The position numbers were made by a program, and so were the translations under genes. From Nocardioides luteus (lineage in GTDB: Bacteria; Actinomycetota; Actinomycetes; Propionibacteriales; Nocardioidaceae), in contig NZ_BMRK01000005.1 in the NCBI RefSeq assembly GCF_014648595.1, forward strand, positions 176,299 through 216,489: a DNA stretch of 40,191 bases, read 5' to 3'. Each line of letters begins with the position of its first letter. The stretch's first letter is position 1. Positions 30,398 through 37,803 of the stretch are shown here, one piece after another. The notes below the pieces were generated by a model. It had not been told where the DNA came from, ran no database searches, and worked only from the letters and a program-made list of their open reading frames with translations.

Positions 30398-31314
30398 TGG
30401 TCGAACGAGAAGAGGTCCGCGTCGAGGTGGACGACAGGGTGCTGACCCTGTCCAACCTCAGCAAGGTGCTCTACCCGCGCACCGGGATGACGAAGGGCGA
30501 GGTGCTCAACTACTACGCCCAGGTCGCGCCGGTGCTGCTGCCGCAGCTGGCCGACCGGGCGGTGACGAGGATCCGTTGGCCGCACGGCGTCGGCGACATG
30601 TCCTTCTTCGAGAAGAACGCACCTGCGGGCACGCCGAAGTGGGTCCGCACCGTCGAGGTCCCGACCACCGGGTCGCGTACGGCCGACCAGAAGGAGGGCA
30701 CGCTCACCTTCCCGATCCTGGACAGCCTCGCCGCGCTCACCTGGGCCGCCAACCTCTCCGCGCTGGAGCTGCACGTCCACCAGTGGACGGTCGGGAAGGA
30801 CGGGAAACCGGCCGGAGCGAACCGGCTCGTGATCGACCTCGACCCCGGCGAGCCCGCGGGTCTGCAGGAGTGCTGCCAGGTGGCCCTGTTGGTGCGCGAC
30901 GCGCTCGCAGACCGCGATCTGGTGGCCACGCCGGTGCTGAGCGGCAGCAAGGGCGTACACCTCTACGCGGCCCTCCCGGAGCCCGTCGAACCGGACGTCT
31001 CCACGGCGCTGGCCAAGGAGATCGCCGAGGACCTGCAGAAGGCCCACCCCAGTCAGGTGACCGCGACGATGACGAAGAGTCGCAGGTCAGGAAAGGTTTT
31101 TCTGGACTGGTCGCAGAACTCGGGGTCGAAGACGACCATCTGTCCCTACTCGCTGCGGGGCAAGGAGATCCCGAAGGTGGCAGCCCCGATCAGCTGGGAC
31201 GAGGTGGAGGAGGGAGCCGAGGATCCGCTCGCGATCGACCAGCTCGGACCTAACGATGTGATCACGCGGGTGACAGAATCGGGGGATCTCTTCACAAGGG
31301 CTACAGGCCTCTAA
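30397..31314 (+). CDS. ligD: NHEJ polymerase (LigD polymerase-domain, archaeo-eukaryotic primase superfamily)
   Basis: 305 residues. Stand-alone LigD-type PolDom that fills and extends ends during end joining. Visible: LTLSNLSKVLYPRTGMTKGEVLNYY at the start, RWPHGVGDMSFFEKNAP (the phosphate-binding region), NRLVIDLDPGE with the two catalytic Asp residues (about 147-149), SGSKGVHLYAAL, and SGKVFLDWSQNSGSKTTICPYSLR with the third acidic residue. ATG 30397 overlaps the ligase stop. In mycobacteria PolDom, phosphoesterase and ligase are one polypeptide; here PolDom and ligase are separate and no phosphoesterase domain occurs in the window. Confidence 0.9.
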   Translation: MVEREEVRVEVDDRVLTLSNLSKVLYPRTGMTKGEVLNYYAQVAPVLLPQLADRAVTRIRWPHGVGDMSFFEKNAPAGTPKWVRTVEVPTTGSRTADQKEGTLTFPILDSLAALTWAANLSALELHVHQWTVGKDGKPAGANRLVIDLDPGEPAGLQECCQVALLVRDALADRDLVATPVLSGSKGVHLYAALPEPVEPDVSTALAKEIAEDLQKAHPSQVTATMTKSRRSGKVFLDWSQNSGSKTTICPYSLRGKEIPKVAAPISWDEVEEGAEDPLAIDQLGPNDVITRVTESGDLFTRATGL

Positions 31315-31328
31315 CTATTGTTCTCCTC

Positions 31329-32009
31329 ATGTCTAACTCCGTGCTCGTCGTAGAAGACCAAGAGGACATCGCTGCCCCGCTGGTGCGCACGCTTCAGCGT
31401 GAGGGGTACGACGTCACCTGGGTCGACTCCGGCAAGAAGGCGTTGGAGCTGCTGGCGCCCCCGTACGAGGCCGAGCTCGTGCTGCTCGACCTGGGCCTCC
31501 CCGACATGGACGGCCTCGAGGTCTGCAAGGCCGCGCGGGACAACGGCTACGAGGGCGGGATCATGATCCTCACCGCCCGCGACGCCGAGATCGACCTGGT
31601 CGTCGGGCTCGACGCGGGTGCCGACGACTACCTGGCCAAGCCGTTCGCGCTGGCCGTCCTCCAGGCCCGGGTCCGTGCGCTGCTGCGCCGCTCGGGTCCG
31701 GTCGAGCCAGGTGCTGACGACGACGCGCTGCGCATCGACGTGGCCGCCCACCGGGTCTACGCCGGTGACCGCGAGGTGACCCTGACCGGCAAGGAGTTCG
31801 CGCTGCTGGCCGTCCTGGCCGCCTCCCGCGACAAGGTGGTCTCCCGCGACCGGCTGATGGCCGAGGTCTGGGACGAGAACTGGTACGGCTCGACCAAGAC
31901 CCTCGACGTCACCGTCGGCCGGCTGCGCCAGAAGCTCGAGGCCGCCGGTGTGCAGGAGAAGGTCGTCGCCGTCCGCGGCGTCGGGTTCCGCCTCGAAGCG
32001 GGGGAGTGA
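31329..32009 (+). CDS. OmpR/PhoB-family response regulator, no adjacent kinase
   Basis: 226 residues. Receiver domain 1-120 with acidic pocket Glu9/Asp10, phosphoacceptor Asp54 (LLDLGLPDMDG), Thr82 and Lys104 (DDYLAKPF). The winged-helix DNA-binding domain is at about 128-224 (VTLTGKEFALLAVLAASRDKVVSRDRLMAEVW; TLDVTVGRLRQKLE). No histidine kinase gene is adjacent: the upstream polymerase gene ends 14 bp before, and the next gene is a wall hydrolase after a long leader. There is little ribosome-binding sequence before the ATG; a TAACTA at 31312-31317 may be a -10 box. Two palindromes just downstream (32044-32082) could be its own target sites. Signal and regulon unknown. Confidence 0.9.
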   Translation: MSNSVLVVEDQEDIAAPLVRTLQREGYDVTWVDSGKKALELLAPPYEAELVLLDLGLPDMDGLEVCKAARDNGYEGGIMILTARDAEIDLVVGLDAGADDYLAKPFALAVLQARVRALLRRSGPVEPGADDDALRIDVAAHRVYAGDREVTLTGKEFALLAVLAASRDKVVSRDRLMAEVWDENWYGSTKTLDVTVGRLRQKLEAAGVQEKVVAVRGVGFRLEAGE

Positions 32010-32043
32010 CCCGCGGAAGCGGCGTCAAACCGCTGTCCAGTGC

Positions 32044-32082
32044 GTGAGATCACTCACAAACGGAGGCAAAATCACGCGTGAT
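32044..32082. promoter_or_regulatory. Two adjacent palindromes downstream of the response regulator
   Basis: GTGAG-ATCA-CTCAC (32044-32057) and the perfect 12-bp palindrome ATCACGCGTGAT (32071-32082), followed by a further ATCACGCGGGAT half match. They share an ATCAC core. They lie 35 bp after the response-regulator stop and upstream of the riboswitch leader, so they may be operators for the wall-hydrolase promoter or a weak terminator. Confidence 0.45.
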
Positions 32083-32180
32083 CACGCGGGATGTGTTCTC
32101 TGAGCGGCTATTCCGGATTGGATCCGGTTTGGTTGGCGTGTCACCTTGGATGAGCCGTGCAGAACGCACGGACCGGCCCC

Positions 32181-32322
32181 GGTTCACGCCGAATCCTGTC
32201 CCTCCGGAAGCCGGCCCCTACTACTGAACCTCTACCCCTCACACTCAGCAGTACGCATGGGACAGGAGCGGGGGACCCAAGTTTTCACGCGACTATCTCG
32301 GACGGTCGCTCGGGGTGAAGCC
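32181..32322 (+). promoter_or_regulatory. c-di-AMP (ydaO/yuaA-type) riboswitch
   Basis: Hallmarks of the class are in order: GCCGAATCC (32188-32196), GAGCGGGGGACCCAA (32266-32280) and GGGGTGAAGCC (32312-32322). The first pairing element is CCTGTCCC (32195-32202) with GGGACAGG (32259-32266), a perfect 8-bp stem. The closing helix pairs GGTTCAC (32181-32187) with GTGAAGCC at 32315-32322. Right after it, CCATC-CGCT-GATGG (32321-32334) shares two bases with the closing helix, giving a possible switch, followed by CGGGC/GCCCG (32336-32353). It precedes an NlpC/P60 gene, the typical target in actinobacteria. In this class c-di-AMP usually turns expression off. Confidence 0.88.
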
Positions 32323-32395
32323 ATCCGCTGATGGCCGGGCACCTTCTGGCCCGAACCCGACAGCTCACCTCGCAGGCGTGGGAAGGAACTCACGC

Positions 32396-33193
32396 ATGTC
32401 CAAGTCCGTATCCCGTCCTGCCCATCGGGGCACACCGCGTCCGTTCCGGACGCCGAACACCTCGCTCGTCAAGACGATCGCAGGGTCGCTCAGCGGCCAC
32501 GGGAAGCTCGTCGGTCGCGTCACGCTGGCCAGCGGCATCGCAGCCGGTGCCCTGGTGGCGGTGCCCGCCGCCAACGCCGCACCGGTGGCTGCCGAGTCGA
32601 GCTCCTCGTCGAAGGTCGTGGAGGCTCCCGCACTACAGGCCTCGGCTACGCCGTCGGCGATGATCACCGACATCCAGAAGCTGGAGAAGGCCGTCGAGGA
32701 GCAGCAGCGCAAGGCCGCGGCAGCTCGCAAGGCGGCCGAGGCGAAGCGCAAGGCAGCCATCGCGGCCAAGAAGGCCGCGGAGGAGAAGAAGAAGGCCGAG
32801 GCGGAGGCGCGTGCGTACGCCGCCAGCCAGCAGGGCAAGATCGACAAGGCGATCAACGTCGCCTCGGAGCAGATCGGTGACCCGTACGTCTGGGGCGCCA
32901 CCGGTCCGAGCTCGTTCGACTGCTCCGGCCTGACGCAGTACGCCTTCGGTGCTGCCGGCATCGAGCTGCCCCGGGTGTCGCGGGACCAGGCTTCGTCCCT
33001 GCCGACCGTCCCGAACGACCAGATCAAGCGCGGCGACCTGATGTTCTGGGGCAGCCCGGTCTACCACGTCGGCATCTTCCTCCGCTGGGAGAACGGCGAG
33101 GCGATCATGCTGCACGCCCCGAAGCCGGGGGCGTCCGTGCGTGAAGAGGCTGCCTGGGACGGCTGGTTCGCCGGCTCGGTCCACCAGGCCTGA
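32396..33193 (+). CDS. Exported NlpC/P60 peptidoglycan endopeptidase under c-di-AMP riboswitch
   Basis: 265 residues. The signal peptide is long: a basic N-region of about 40 residues, then TLASGIAAGALVAVPAANAA, with cleavage near 62. An Ala/Lys/Glu-rich coiled coil (about 95-145) follows, then the NlpC/P60 catalytic domain (about 150-265) with the nucleophile Cys in SSFDCSGLTQYAF, the His in YHVGIFL and a third polar position in MLHAPKPG. Such enzymes cut stem peptides in cell-wall remodelling and growth. ATG 32396 has GGAAGGAA 8 bases upstream. The c-di-AMP riboswitch in the leader ties wall hydrolysis to a signal of osmotic and wall status. A terminator follows. Confidence 0.93.
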   Translation: MSKSVSRPAHRGTPRPFRTPNTSLVKTIAGSLSGHGKLVGRVTLASGIAAGALVAVPAANAAPVAAESSSSSKVVEAPALQASATPSAMITDIQKLEKAVEEQQRKAAAARKAAEAKRKAAIAAKKAAEEKKKAEAEARAYAASQQGKIDKAINVASEQIGDPYVWGATGPSSFDCSGLTQYAFGAAGIELPRVSRDQASSLPTVPNDQIKRGDLMFWGSPVYHVGIFLRWENGEAIMLHAPKPGASVREEAAWDGWFAGSVHQA

Positions 33194-33199
33194 GGCCTC

Positions 33200-33232
33200 A
33201 TATCCCCCTGATATCTCCCTGATATCCCCCTG
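33200..33232 (+). repeat. Three tandem 11-bp repeats
   Basis: ATATCCCCCTG, ATATCTCCCTG and ATATCCCCCTG are head-to-tail at 33200-33232, directly after the NlpC/P60 stop and directly before the terminator hairpin. Eleven bp is close to one helical turn. No function is evident. Confidence 0.85.
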
Positions 33233-33271
33233 GCGCTCGTCCTCCGGTTCCCCATGCCGGAGGGCGAGCGC
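33233..33271 (+). terminator. Strong terminator after the NlpC/P60 gene
   Basis: GCGCTCGTCCTCCGG (33233-33247) pairs with CCGGAGGGCGAGCGC (33257-33271) over 15 bp with one T-G wobble and a 9-base loop. It separates the wall hydrolase from prfB. Confidence 0.85.
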
Positions 33272-33325
33272 ATTCCCACGGCGTCGAATCGGATGCGGCA
33301 TCACTCGTCAAGTAACCTGGAAGGC

Positions 33326-34444
33326 GTGGCTGGCCCCGAATTCGACACAGAGATCAAGCAGCTCCAGGCGACGATGCAGACCATCGGCCAGGTGCTGGAC
33401 CTGGACGCGATGCGCAAGGAGATCGCCGACCTCGGCGAGCAGGTCGCCGCGCCCGACCTCTGGGACGACCAGGACAACGCCACCCGCGTGACCGGCCGCC
33501 TCTCCCTGCTGCAGAACGAGCTCAACAGGTTCACCGATCTCAGCACCCGCATCGAGGACCTCGAGCTGATGGTCGAGATGGCCCAGGAGGAGAGCGACGC
33601 CGACTCGCTCGCCGAGTCCGAGGCCGAGCTCGGCCGGGTGAAGAAGGCCGTCGAGAGCCTGGAGATCCGCACCCTGCTGTCGGGGGAGTACGACTCCCGC
33701 GAGGCCCTGGTCACGATCCGCTCCGGCGCCGGTGGCGTGGACGCCGCCGACTTCGCCGAGATGCTGATGCGGATGTACGTCCGCTGGGCCGAGCGCAACA
33801 AGTACCCGGTCGAGGTCTTCGACACCTCCTACGCCGAGGAGGCCGGCCTCAAGTCGGCCACCTTCGCGATCCACGCTCCCTACGCGTACGGCACCCTCTC
33901 GGTCGAGGCCGGCACCCACCGCCTGGTGCGGATCAGCCCCTTCGACAACCAGGGCCGCCGCCAGACCTCCTTCGCGGCGGTCGAGGTCGTGCCCGTGCTG
34001 GAGCAGACCGACGACATCGAGGTCGACGAGAACGACATCAAGGTCGACGTCTACCGCTCCTCCGGCCCCGGCGGCCAGTCGGTCAACACCACCGACTCCG
34101 CGGTCCGGCTGACCCACATCCCGACCGGCACCGTGGTCTCCTGTCAGAACGAGAAGTCCCAGCTCCAGAACAAGGCCGCTGCGATGATCGTCCTCAAGGC
34201 CAAGCTCCTCGCGCTGAAGAAGGCCGAGGAGGAGGCCCAGCTCAAGGAGCTCAAGGGCGACGTCGCCGCCTCCTGGGGCGACCAGATGCGAAACTATGTC
34301 CTCAACCCTTACCAGATCGTCAAGGACCTCCGGACCTCCTTCGAGGTCGGCAACCCGCAGGCCGTCTTCGACGGCGACATCGACGGTTTCCTCGAGGCCG
34401 GCATCCGCTGGCGCCGGGGTGCTGAGAAGGCCGAGCAGAACTAG
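33326..34444 (+). CDS. prfB: Peptide chain release factor 2 (RF2)
   Basis: 372 residues from GTG 33326. RF2 recognises UGA and UAA stop codons. The tripeptide anticodon SPF is present in [12 protein letters not shown], and the catalytic GGQ is in [20 protein letters not shown]. The reading frame is continuous: the programmed +1 frameshift that autoregulates RF2 in E. coli is absent, as is usual in actinobacteria. GTG 33326 begins the normal N-terminus [22 protein letters not shown] lies just upstream but with short spacing. It heads the prfB-ftsE-ftsX-M23-smpB-ssrA block, interrupted here by a hydrolase and a small anchored protein. Confidence 0.95.
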   Translation: MAGPEFDTEIKQLQATMQTIGQVLDLDAMRKEIADLGEQVAAPDLWDDQDNATRVTGRLSLLQNELNRFTDLSTRIEDLELMVEMAQEESDADSLAESEAELGRVKKAVESLEIRTLLSGEYDSREALVTIRSGAGGVDAADFAEMLMRMYVRWAERNKYPVEVFDTSYAEEAGLKSATFAIHAPYAYGTLSVEAGTHRLVRISPFDNQGRRQTSFAAVEVVPVLEQTDDIEVDENDIKVDVYRSSGPGGQSVNTTDSAVRLTHIPTGTVVSCQNEKSQLQNKAAAMIVLKAKLLALKKAEEEAQLKELKGDVAASWGDQMRNYVLNPYQIVKDLRTSFEVGNPQAVFDGDIDGFLEAGIRWRRGAEKAEQN

Positions 34445-34448
34445 CCAG

Positions 34449-35237
34449 ATGGTGGATGCGCTGACGCGCACCAGGCTTCCCCTGCCGGGTCGCGGGGCGG
34501 CGTACGCCTATGCCGCCTCGGGGCCTGAGGACGGGGTGCCGATGGTGCTGCTGCACGAGCTCGGAGGCAGTGCGAAGCGGTGGCGGGACGTGCTGCCGTC
34601 GTTCGCCGCCGACCACCGGGTGCACGCCTTCGACCTGCGCGGGCACGGCGAGTCCGACTGGGCCTCGGAGTACTCCCACCGGCTCATCGCCGACGACGTG
34701 ATCGTCGCGATGGACACGCTCGGGATCTCCGGCGCGGTGCTCGTCGGCCACTCGACCGGCGGCAACGTCGCCATGCTGGTCGCGATGCACCGGCCCGACC
34801 TGGTCTCACACCTCGTCATCGAGGACGTGGTGCCGCCCGCGCCGCGACCGCGGAAGACGCCCGGACGCGCCACCCGGCCGCTCCAGCACGACTGGGAGTG
34901 CGTCGCGACGCTGATGGCCGAGGCCACCACGTACGACGCCTGGATGTGGGAGCAGCTCAACCAGCTGCCGATGCCCACCCTGATCGTCGCCGGCGGCGGC
35001 AACAGCCACATCCCGCGCGCCGACATCGAGGAGGTCGCCCGGCGGATCCCGCTGGCCGACCTGGTGCACTTCGACGTAGGTCACTTCGTCCACCGCAACC
35101 AGCCCGCCGAGTTCGCCGAGACCGTCGTGGCCTGGCTCGCGTCGCGGGTGGGATCCCCATCCCTAAGGACCCCACCCGCTCTCGCCAGCCGGCCCTGCTC
35201 TGACTCAGGTCCCGCGGCGGCGCGCGCCGCCCGGTAG
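34449..35237 (+). CDS. Alpha/beta hydrolase
   Basis: 262 residues. HELGGSAKRW gives the oxyanion-hole region, GHSTGGNVAML the nucleophile Ser (about residue 101), LIVAGGGNSHIP the strand before the acidic residue, and VGHFVHRNQP the catalytic His. Typical of esterase and haloperoxidase-like hydrolases; the substrate is not inferred. It starts 4 bp after the prfB stop, so both are likely on one transcript, although function need not be linked. The last 30 residues (from SRVGSPSLRTPP) are Pro/Ser/Ala-rich and probably disordered. No signal peptide is visible. Confidence 0.87.
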   Translation: MVDALTRTRLPLPGRGAAYAYAASGPEDGVPMVLLHELGGSAKRWRDVLPSFAADHRVHAFDLRGHGESDWASEYSHRLIADDVIVAMDTLGISGAVLVGHSTGGNVAMLVAMHRPDLVSHLVIEDVVPPAPRPRKTPGRATRPLQHDWECVATLMAEATTYDAWMWEQLNQLPMPTLIVAGGGNSHIPRADIEEVARRIPLADLVHFDVGHFVHRNQPAEFAETVVAWLASRVGSPSLRTPPALASRPCSDSGPAAARAAR

Positions 35238-35337
35238 GTGCCTACCCGGCCCGGACGACTAAGTCGATTAAAGCACTAGACTTTACGAAATGCGCAATCG
35301 ACGCGCCCGAAGCCGGGGCTCGTCAGCGTGCGATGTC

Positions 35338-35955
35338 TCAGGCAGCAGCCGCCGTGGCGGTCACCAGGCACCAGCGCGAGGCGCGCTTCTGGAGTGTCGC
35401 GGGCGCCTCGCCGGCCTTGCCGGTGAGCTCGCAGGAGAGCCAGGCGTCGCCGAAGAGCCCGCGGATCACCATCTTCGGCTGCTTCTTCGCGTCCGTGCAG
35501 GTGAGGGCGACCGACGGCTTGCCGTACGCAGGCTTCGACGCTGCCTTGCAGCCCTTGGGGACGCTCTTGGTCATCTGGTTGGCCCACTCGAGCGTGACCG
35601 GCGGCGCGAAGACCCAGGCGCGGGCGGTGGTGCCGGAGTCCTCGGGACCGGTCCAGATGCAGCCGTACTCCTGGGCGACGTCGCTGACCTCGCCCGAGAT
35701 CGCGGTCTGGTCGCCGTCGCCGTAGGCCTTCTTCTCGGCCGCGGCGCCGCCGAGTGCTTCGGTCACGTCCTCGGTGGGGACGCGGTCGCAGAACGCTCCG
35801 CGACGCACGTGCATCGTGGTCGTGTCCGCGCTGCTCAGGTCGCCCTTCACCTCGGGAGCCTCGGGCTCGTCGTCTTTCAGGGTGAGCACTCCCACCCCGA
35901 CCGCGATCACGGTCAGGAGCACGGCAGCGATGAGTATCCGGACTGCAGAAGCCAC
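35338..35955 (-). CDS. Hypothetical membrane-anchored or exported protein with conserved-type Cys
   Basis: 205 residues. An N-terminal hydrophobic helix (VRILIAAVLLTVIAVGVGVLTL) is followed by an acidic linker and a soluble domain with five Cys (FCDRVP, YGCIWTG, KGCKAAS, LTCTD, LSCEL plus a last WCLVT). An uncleaved anchor or signal peptide with an extracytoplasmic, disulphide-containing domain is likely. The size and Cys pattern loosely recall DUF3558-like actinobacterial lipoproteins, but no lipobox is present, so I leave the family open. The start is GTG 35955. It is transcribed against the flanking genes. A 100-bp AT-richer stretch (35238-35337) after its stop holds nothing I recognise. 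Confidence 0.7.
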   Translation of the reverse strand: MASAVRILIAAVLLTVIAVGVGVLTLKDDEPEAPEVKGDLSSADTTTMHVRRGAFCDRVPTEDVTEALGGAAAEKKAYGDGDQTAISGEVSDVAQEYGCIWTGPEDSGTTARAWVFAPPVTLEWANQMTKSVPKGCKAASKPAYGKPSVALTCTDAKKQPKMVIRGLFGDAWLSCELTGKAGEAPATLQKRASRWCLVTATAAAA

Positions 35956-36086
35956 CTGGTCAGGGTACAGGGGCCGGTATCTCGGAGCCGAAGTGAAGAG
36001 CTCACCACTGAGCCCGGCCGCGGCCCCGCGTACCGGGCGGCGGGCCCGGCTCGTCGGTTGACCACCGTTGCACTACCCTCGGTCCG

Positions 36087-36776
36087 GTGATCCGCTTCGA
36101 GAAGGTCAGCAAGGCCTACCCAGGGCAGGCGCGGCCGGCCCTCAACAGCCTTTCTATCGACATCCAGAAGGGGGAGTTCGTCTTCCTCGTGGGCCAGTCG
36201 GGCTCGGGGAAGTCGACGGCGCTCAAGCTGATGCTGCGCGAGCAGCGGCCGACCACCGGTCGGGTCTACGTCGCCGGCAAGGAGATCAACCGGCTCGCCG
36301 GCTGGAAGGTGCCGCGGCTGCGCCGCCAGGTCGGCACGATCTTCCAGGACTTCCGGCTCCTCGCCAACAAGAACGTCGCCGAGAACGTGGCCTTCGCGAT
36401 GCAGGTGACCGGTCACTCCAACCGGGAGATCCGCCAGCGCGTCCCGGAGACGCTCGAGCTGGTCGGCCTCGACGGCAAGGGCGACCGGATGCCCGACGAG
36501 CTCTCCGGTGGTGAGCAGCAGCGCGTGGCCGTCGCCCGCGCGTTCATCAACCGGCCGATGATCCTGATCGCCGACGAGCCGACCGGAAACCTCGACCCCG
36601 GCAACACCGTCGGCATCATGCGCCTGCTCGACCGCATCAACCGCTCCGGCACCACCATCGTGATGGCGACCCACGACGTCCAGATGGTCGACCAGATGCG
36701 CAAGCGAGTCATCGAGCTCGAGCACGGCCACCTCGTGCGTGACCAGGTCCAGGGCGGCTACGGCGCTCAGTTCTGA
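36087..36776 (+). CDS. ftsE: Cell division ATP-binding protein FtsE
   Basis: 229 residues, ABC ATPase. Walker A GQSGSGKST (about 36-44), Q-loop TIFQDFRLL, ABC signature LSGGEQQRVAVARA, Walker B MILIADEPTGNLD and switch His in MATHDVQM. FtsE pairs with FtsX and powers regulation of septal peptidoglycan hydrolases rather than transport. GTG 36087 begins the standard MIRFEKVSKAYPG N-terminus. TACCCT at 36074-36079, seven bases before the GTG, looks like the -10 of a leaderless transcript. ftsX follows after 64 bp. Confidence 0.96.
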   Translation: MIRFEKVSKAYPGQARPALNSLSIDIQKGEFVFLVGQSGSGKSTALKLMLREQRPTTGRVYVAGKEINRLAGWKVPRLRRQVGTIFQDFRLLANKNVAENVAFAMQVTGHSNREIRQRVPETLELVGLDGKGDRMPDELSGGEQQRVAVARAFINRPMILIADEPTGNLDPGNTVGIMRLLDRINRSGTTIVMATHDVQMVDQMRKRVIELEHGHLVRDQVQGGYGAQF

Positions 36777-36840
36777 GCCCGCCCCGGACCACGCACCAAC
36801 GACCTAGGCTCCACGACCAAGAAAGGGTCCTCGACCCGCC

Positions 36841-37749
36841 ATGCAGCTGCGCTACGTATTCACCGAGCTCCGTCAGGGGCTCCGCCGCAACCTGTCGATG
36901 CACGTCGCGGTGGCGCTGACCCTGCTCGTCTCGCTCACCCTCGCCGGCGTCGGGCTGCTGCTGCGTGAGCAGGCCCAGCTGACCGAGGAGGTCTGGGGCG
37001 ACGAGCTGCAGATCACCTTCTACATGTGCAACGGCGCCAACGACCGTAACCCGCAGTGCGCCGGCGCCGTCGACGACAGCCAGAAGAAGGTCATCACCGA
37101 CGCCCTCGACGACAACAAGTACGTCGACAAGGTCGAGGAGGAGAGCCAGGAGCAGGCCTACGAGCGGCTCCAGGCCCTCGACGTCGAGGGCGTCAGCGGT
37201 CCCGACCCGGTGGTCAAGGCCGACGACATGTGGGAGTCCTACTGGGTCACCATGACCGACCCGCACCACTCCGCCGAGATCATCGAGGCGGTCGCCGGTC
37301 TGGACGGCATCGACCACGTCGGCGACGTCCACGAGGTGACCGGACCGATCCTCGCCGCCGTCGACGGTCTGCAGAGCGCGGCACTGGTCGGCGCGATCGT
37401 GCTGGTCATCGCGGCCCTGCTGCTGGTCGCCAACACCATCCGGCTGGCGGCCTTCGCCCGTCGCCGTGAGATCGGGATCATGCGCCTGGTCGGTGCCTCG
37501 ACGCTCTACATCGCGCTGCCGTTCCTCCTGGAGTCGCTCGTGGTCGCCCTGGTCGGTATCGGGCTGTCCGGCGTCGCGCTCGCCTCGGTGATGTACTTCG
37601 GCGTCGAGCAGCGGCTCTCGTCCACAGCAGTGACCCAGTGGGTCGGCTGGGAGGAGTTCTTCAGCTCCTTCGCGATCGTGGCGATCCTCGGCATCCTGCT
37701 GACCCTCGTCCCGACACTCCTGCTCACGCGCAAATACATCAAGGTCTGA
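36841..37749 (+). CDS. ftsX: Cell division membrane protein FtsX
   Basis: 302 residues with four transmembrane helices: one near 20-42, an extracellular domain of about 130 residues (LQITFYMCNGANDRNPQC with two Cys, then a PDPVVKADDMWESYWVTM segment), and three more helices in the C-terminal half (SAALVGAIVLVIAALLLV; LPFLLESLVVALVG; FSSFAIVAILGILLTLVP). The extracellular domain docks the partner hydrolase or its activator. The C-terminal RLVGASTLYIALPF matches the conserved FtsX coupling helix. The adjacent coiled-coil M23 gene is the likely partner. ATG 36841, preceded by AAAGGG. Confidence 0.95.
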   Translation: MQLRYVFTELRQGLRRNLSMHVAVALTLLVSLTLAGVGLLLREQAQLTEEVWGDELQITFYMCNGANDRNPQCAGAVDDSQKKVITDALDDNKYVDKVEEESQEQAYERLQALDVEGVSGPDPVVKADDMWESYWVTMTDPHHSAEIIEAVAGLDGIDHVGDVHEVTGPILAAVDGLQSAALVGAIVLVIAALLLVANTIRLAAFARRREIGIMRLVGASTLYIALPFLLESLVVALVGIGLSGVALASVMYFGVEQRLSSTAVTQWVGWEEFFSSFAIVAILGILLTLVPTLLLTRKYIKV

Positions 37750-37803
37750 GCCGGATCGCCTACCGTCTGGGGGTAACACTTCCCCACAGATCGAGGTGGA
37801 TCC

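Noticed and set aside
33326-33420. Programmed +1 frameshift in prfB
   Set aside because: The reading frame is continuous from GTG 33326 with no in-frame TGA near codon 26.
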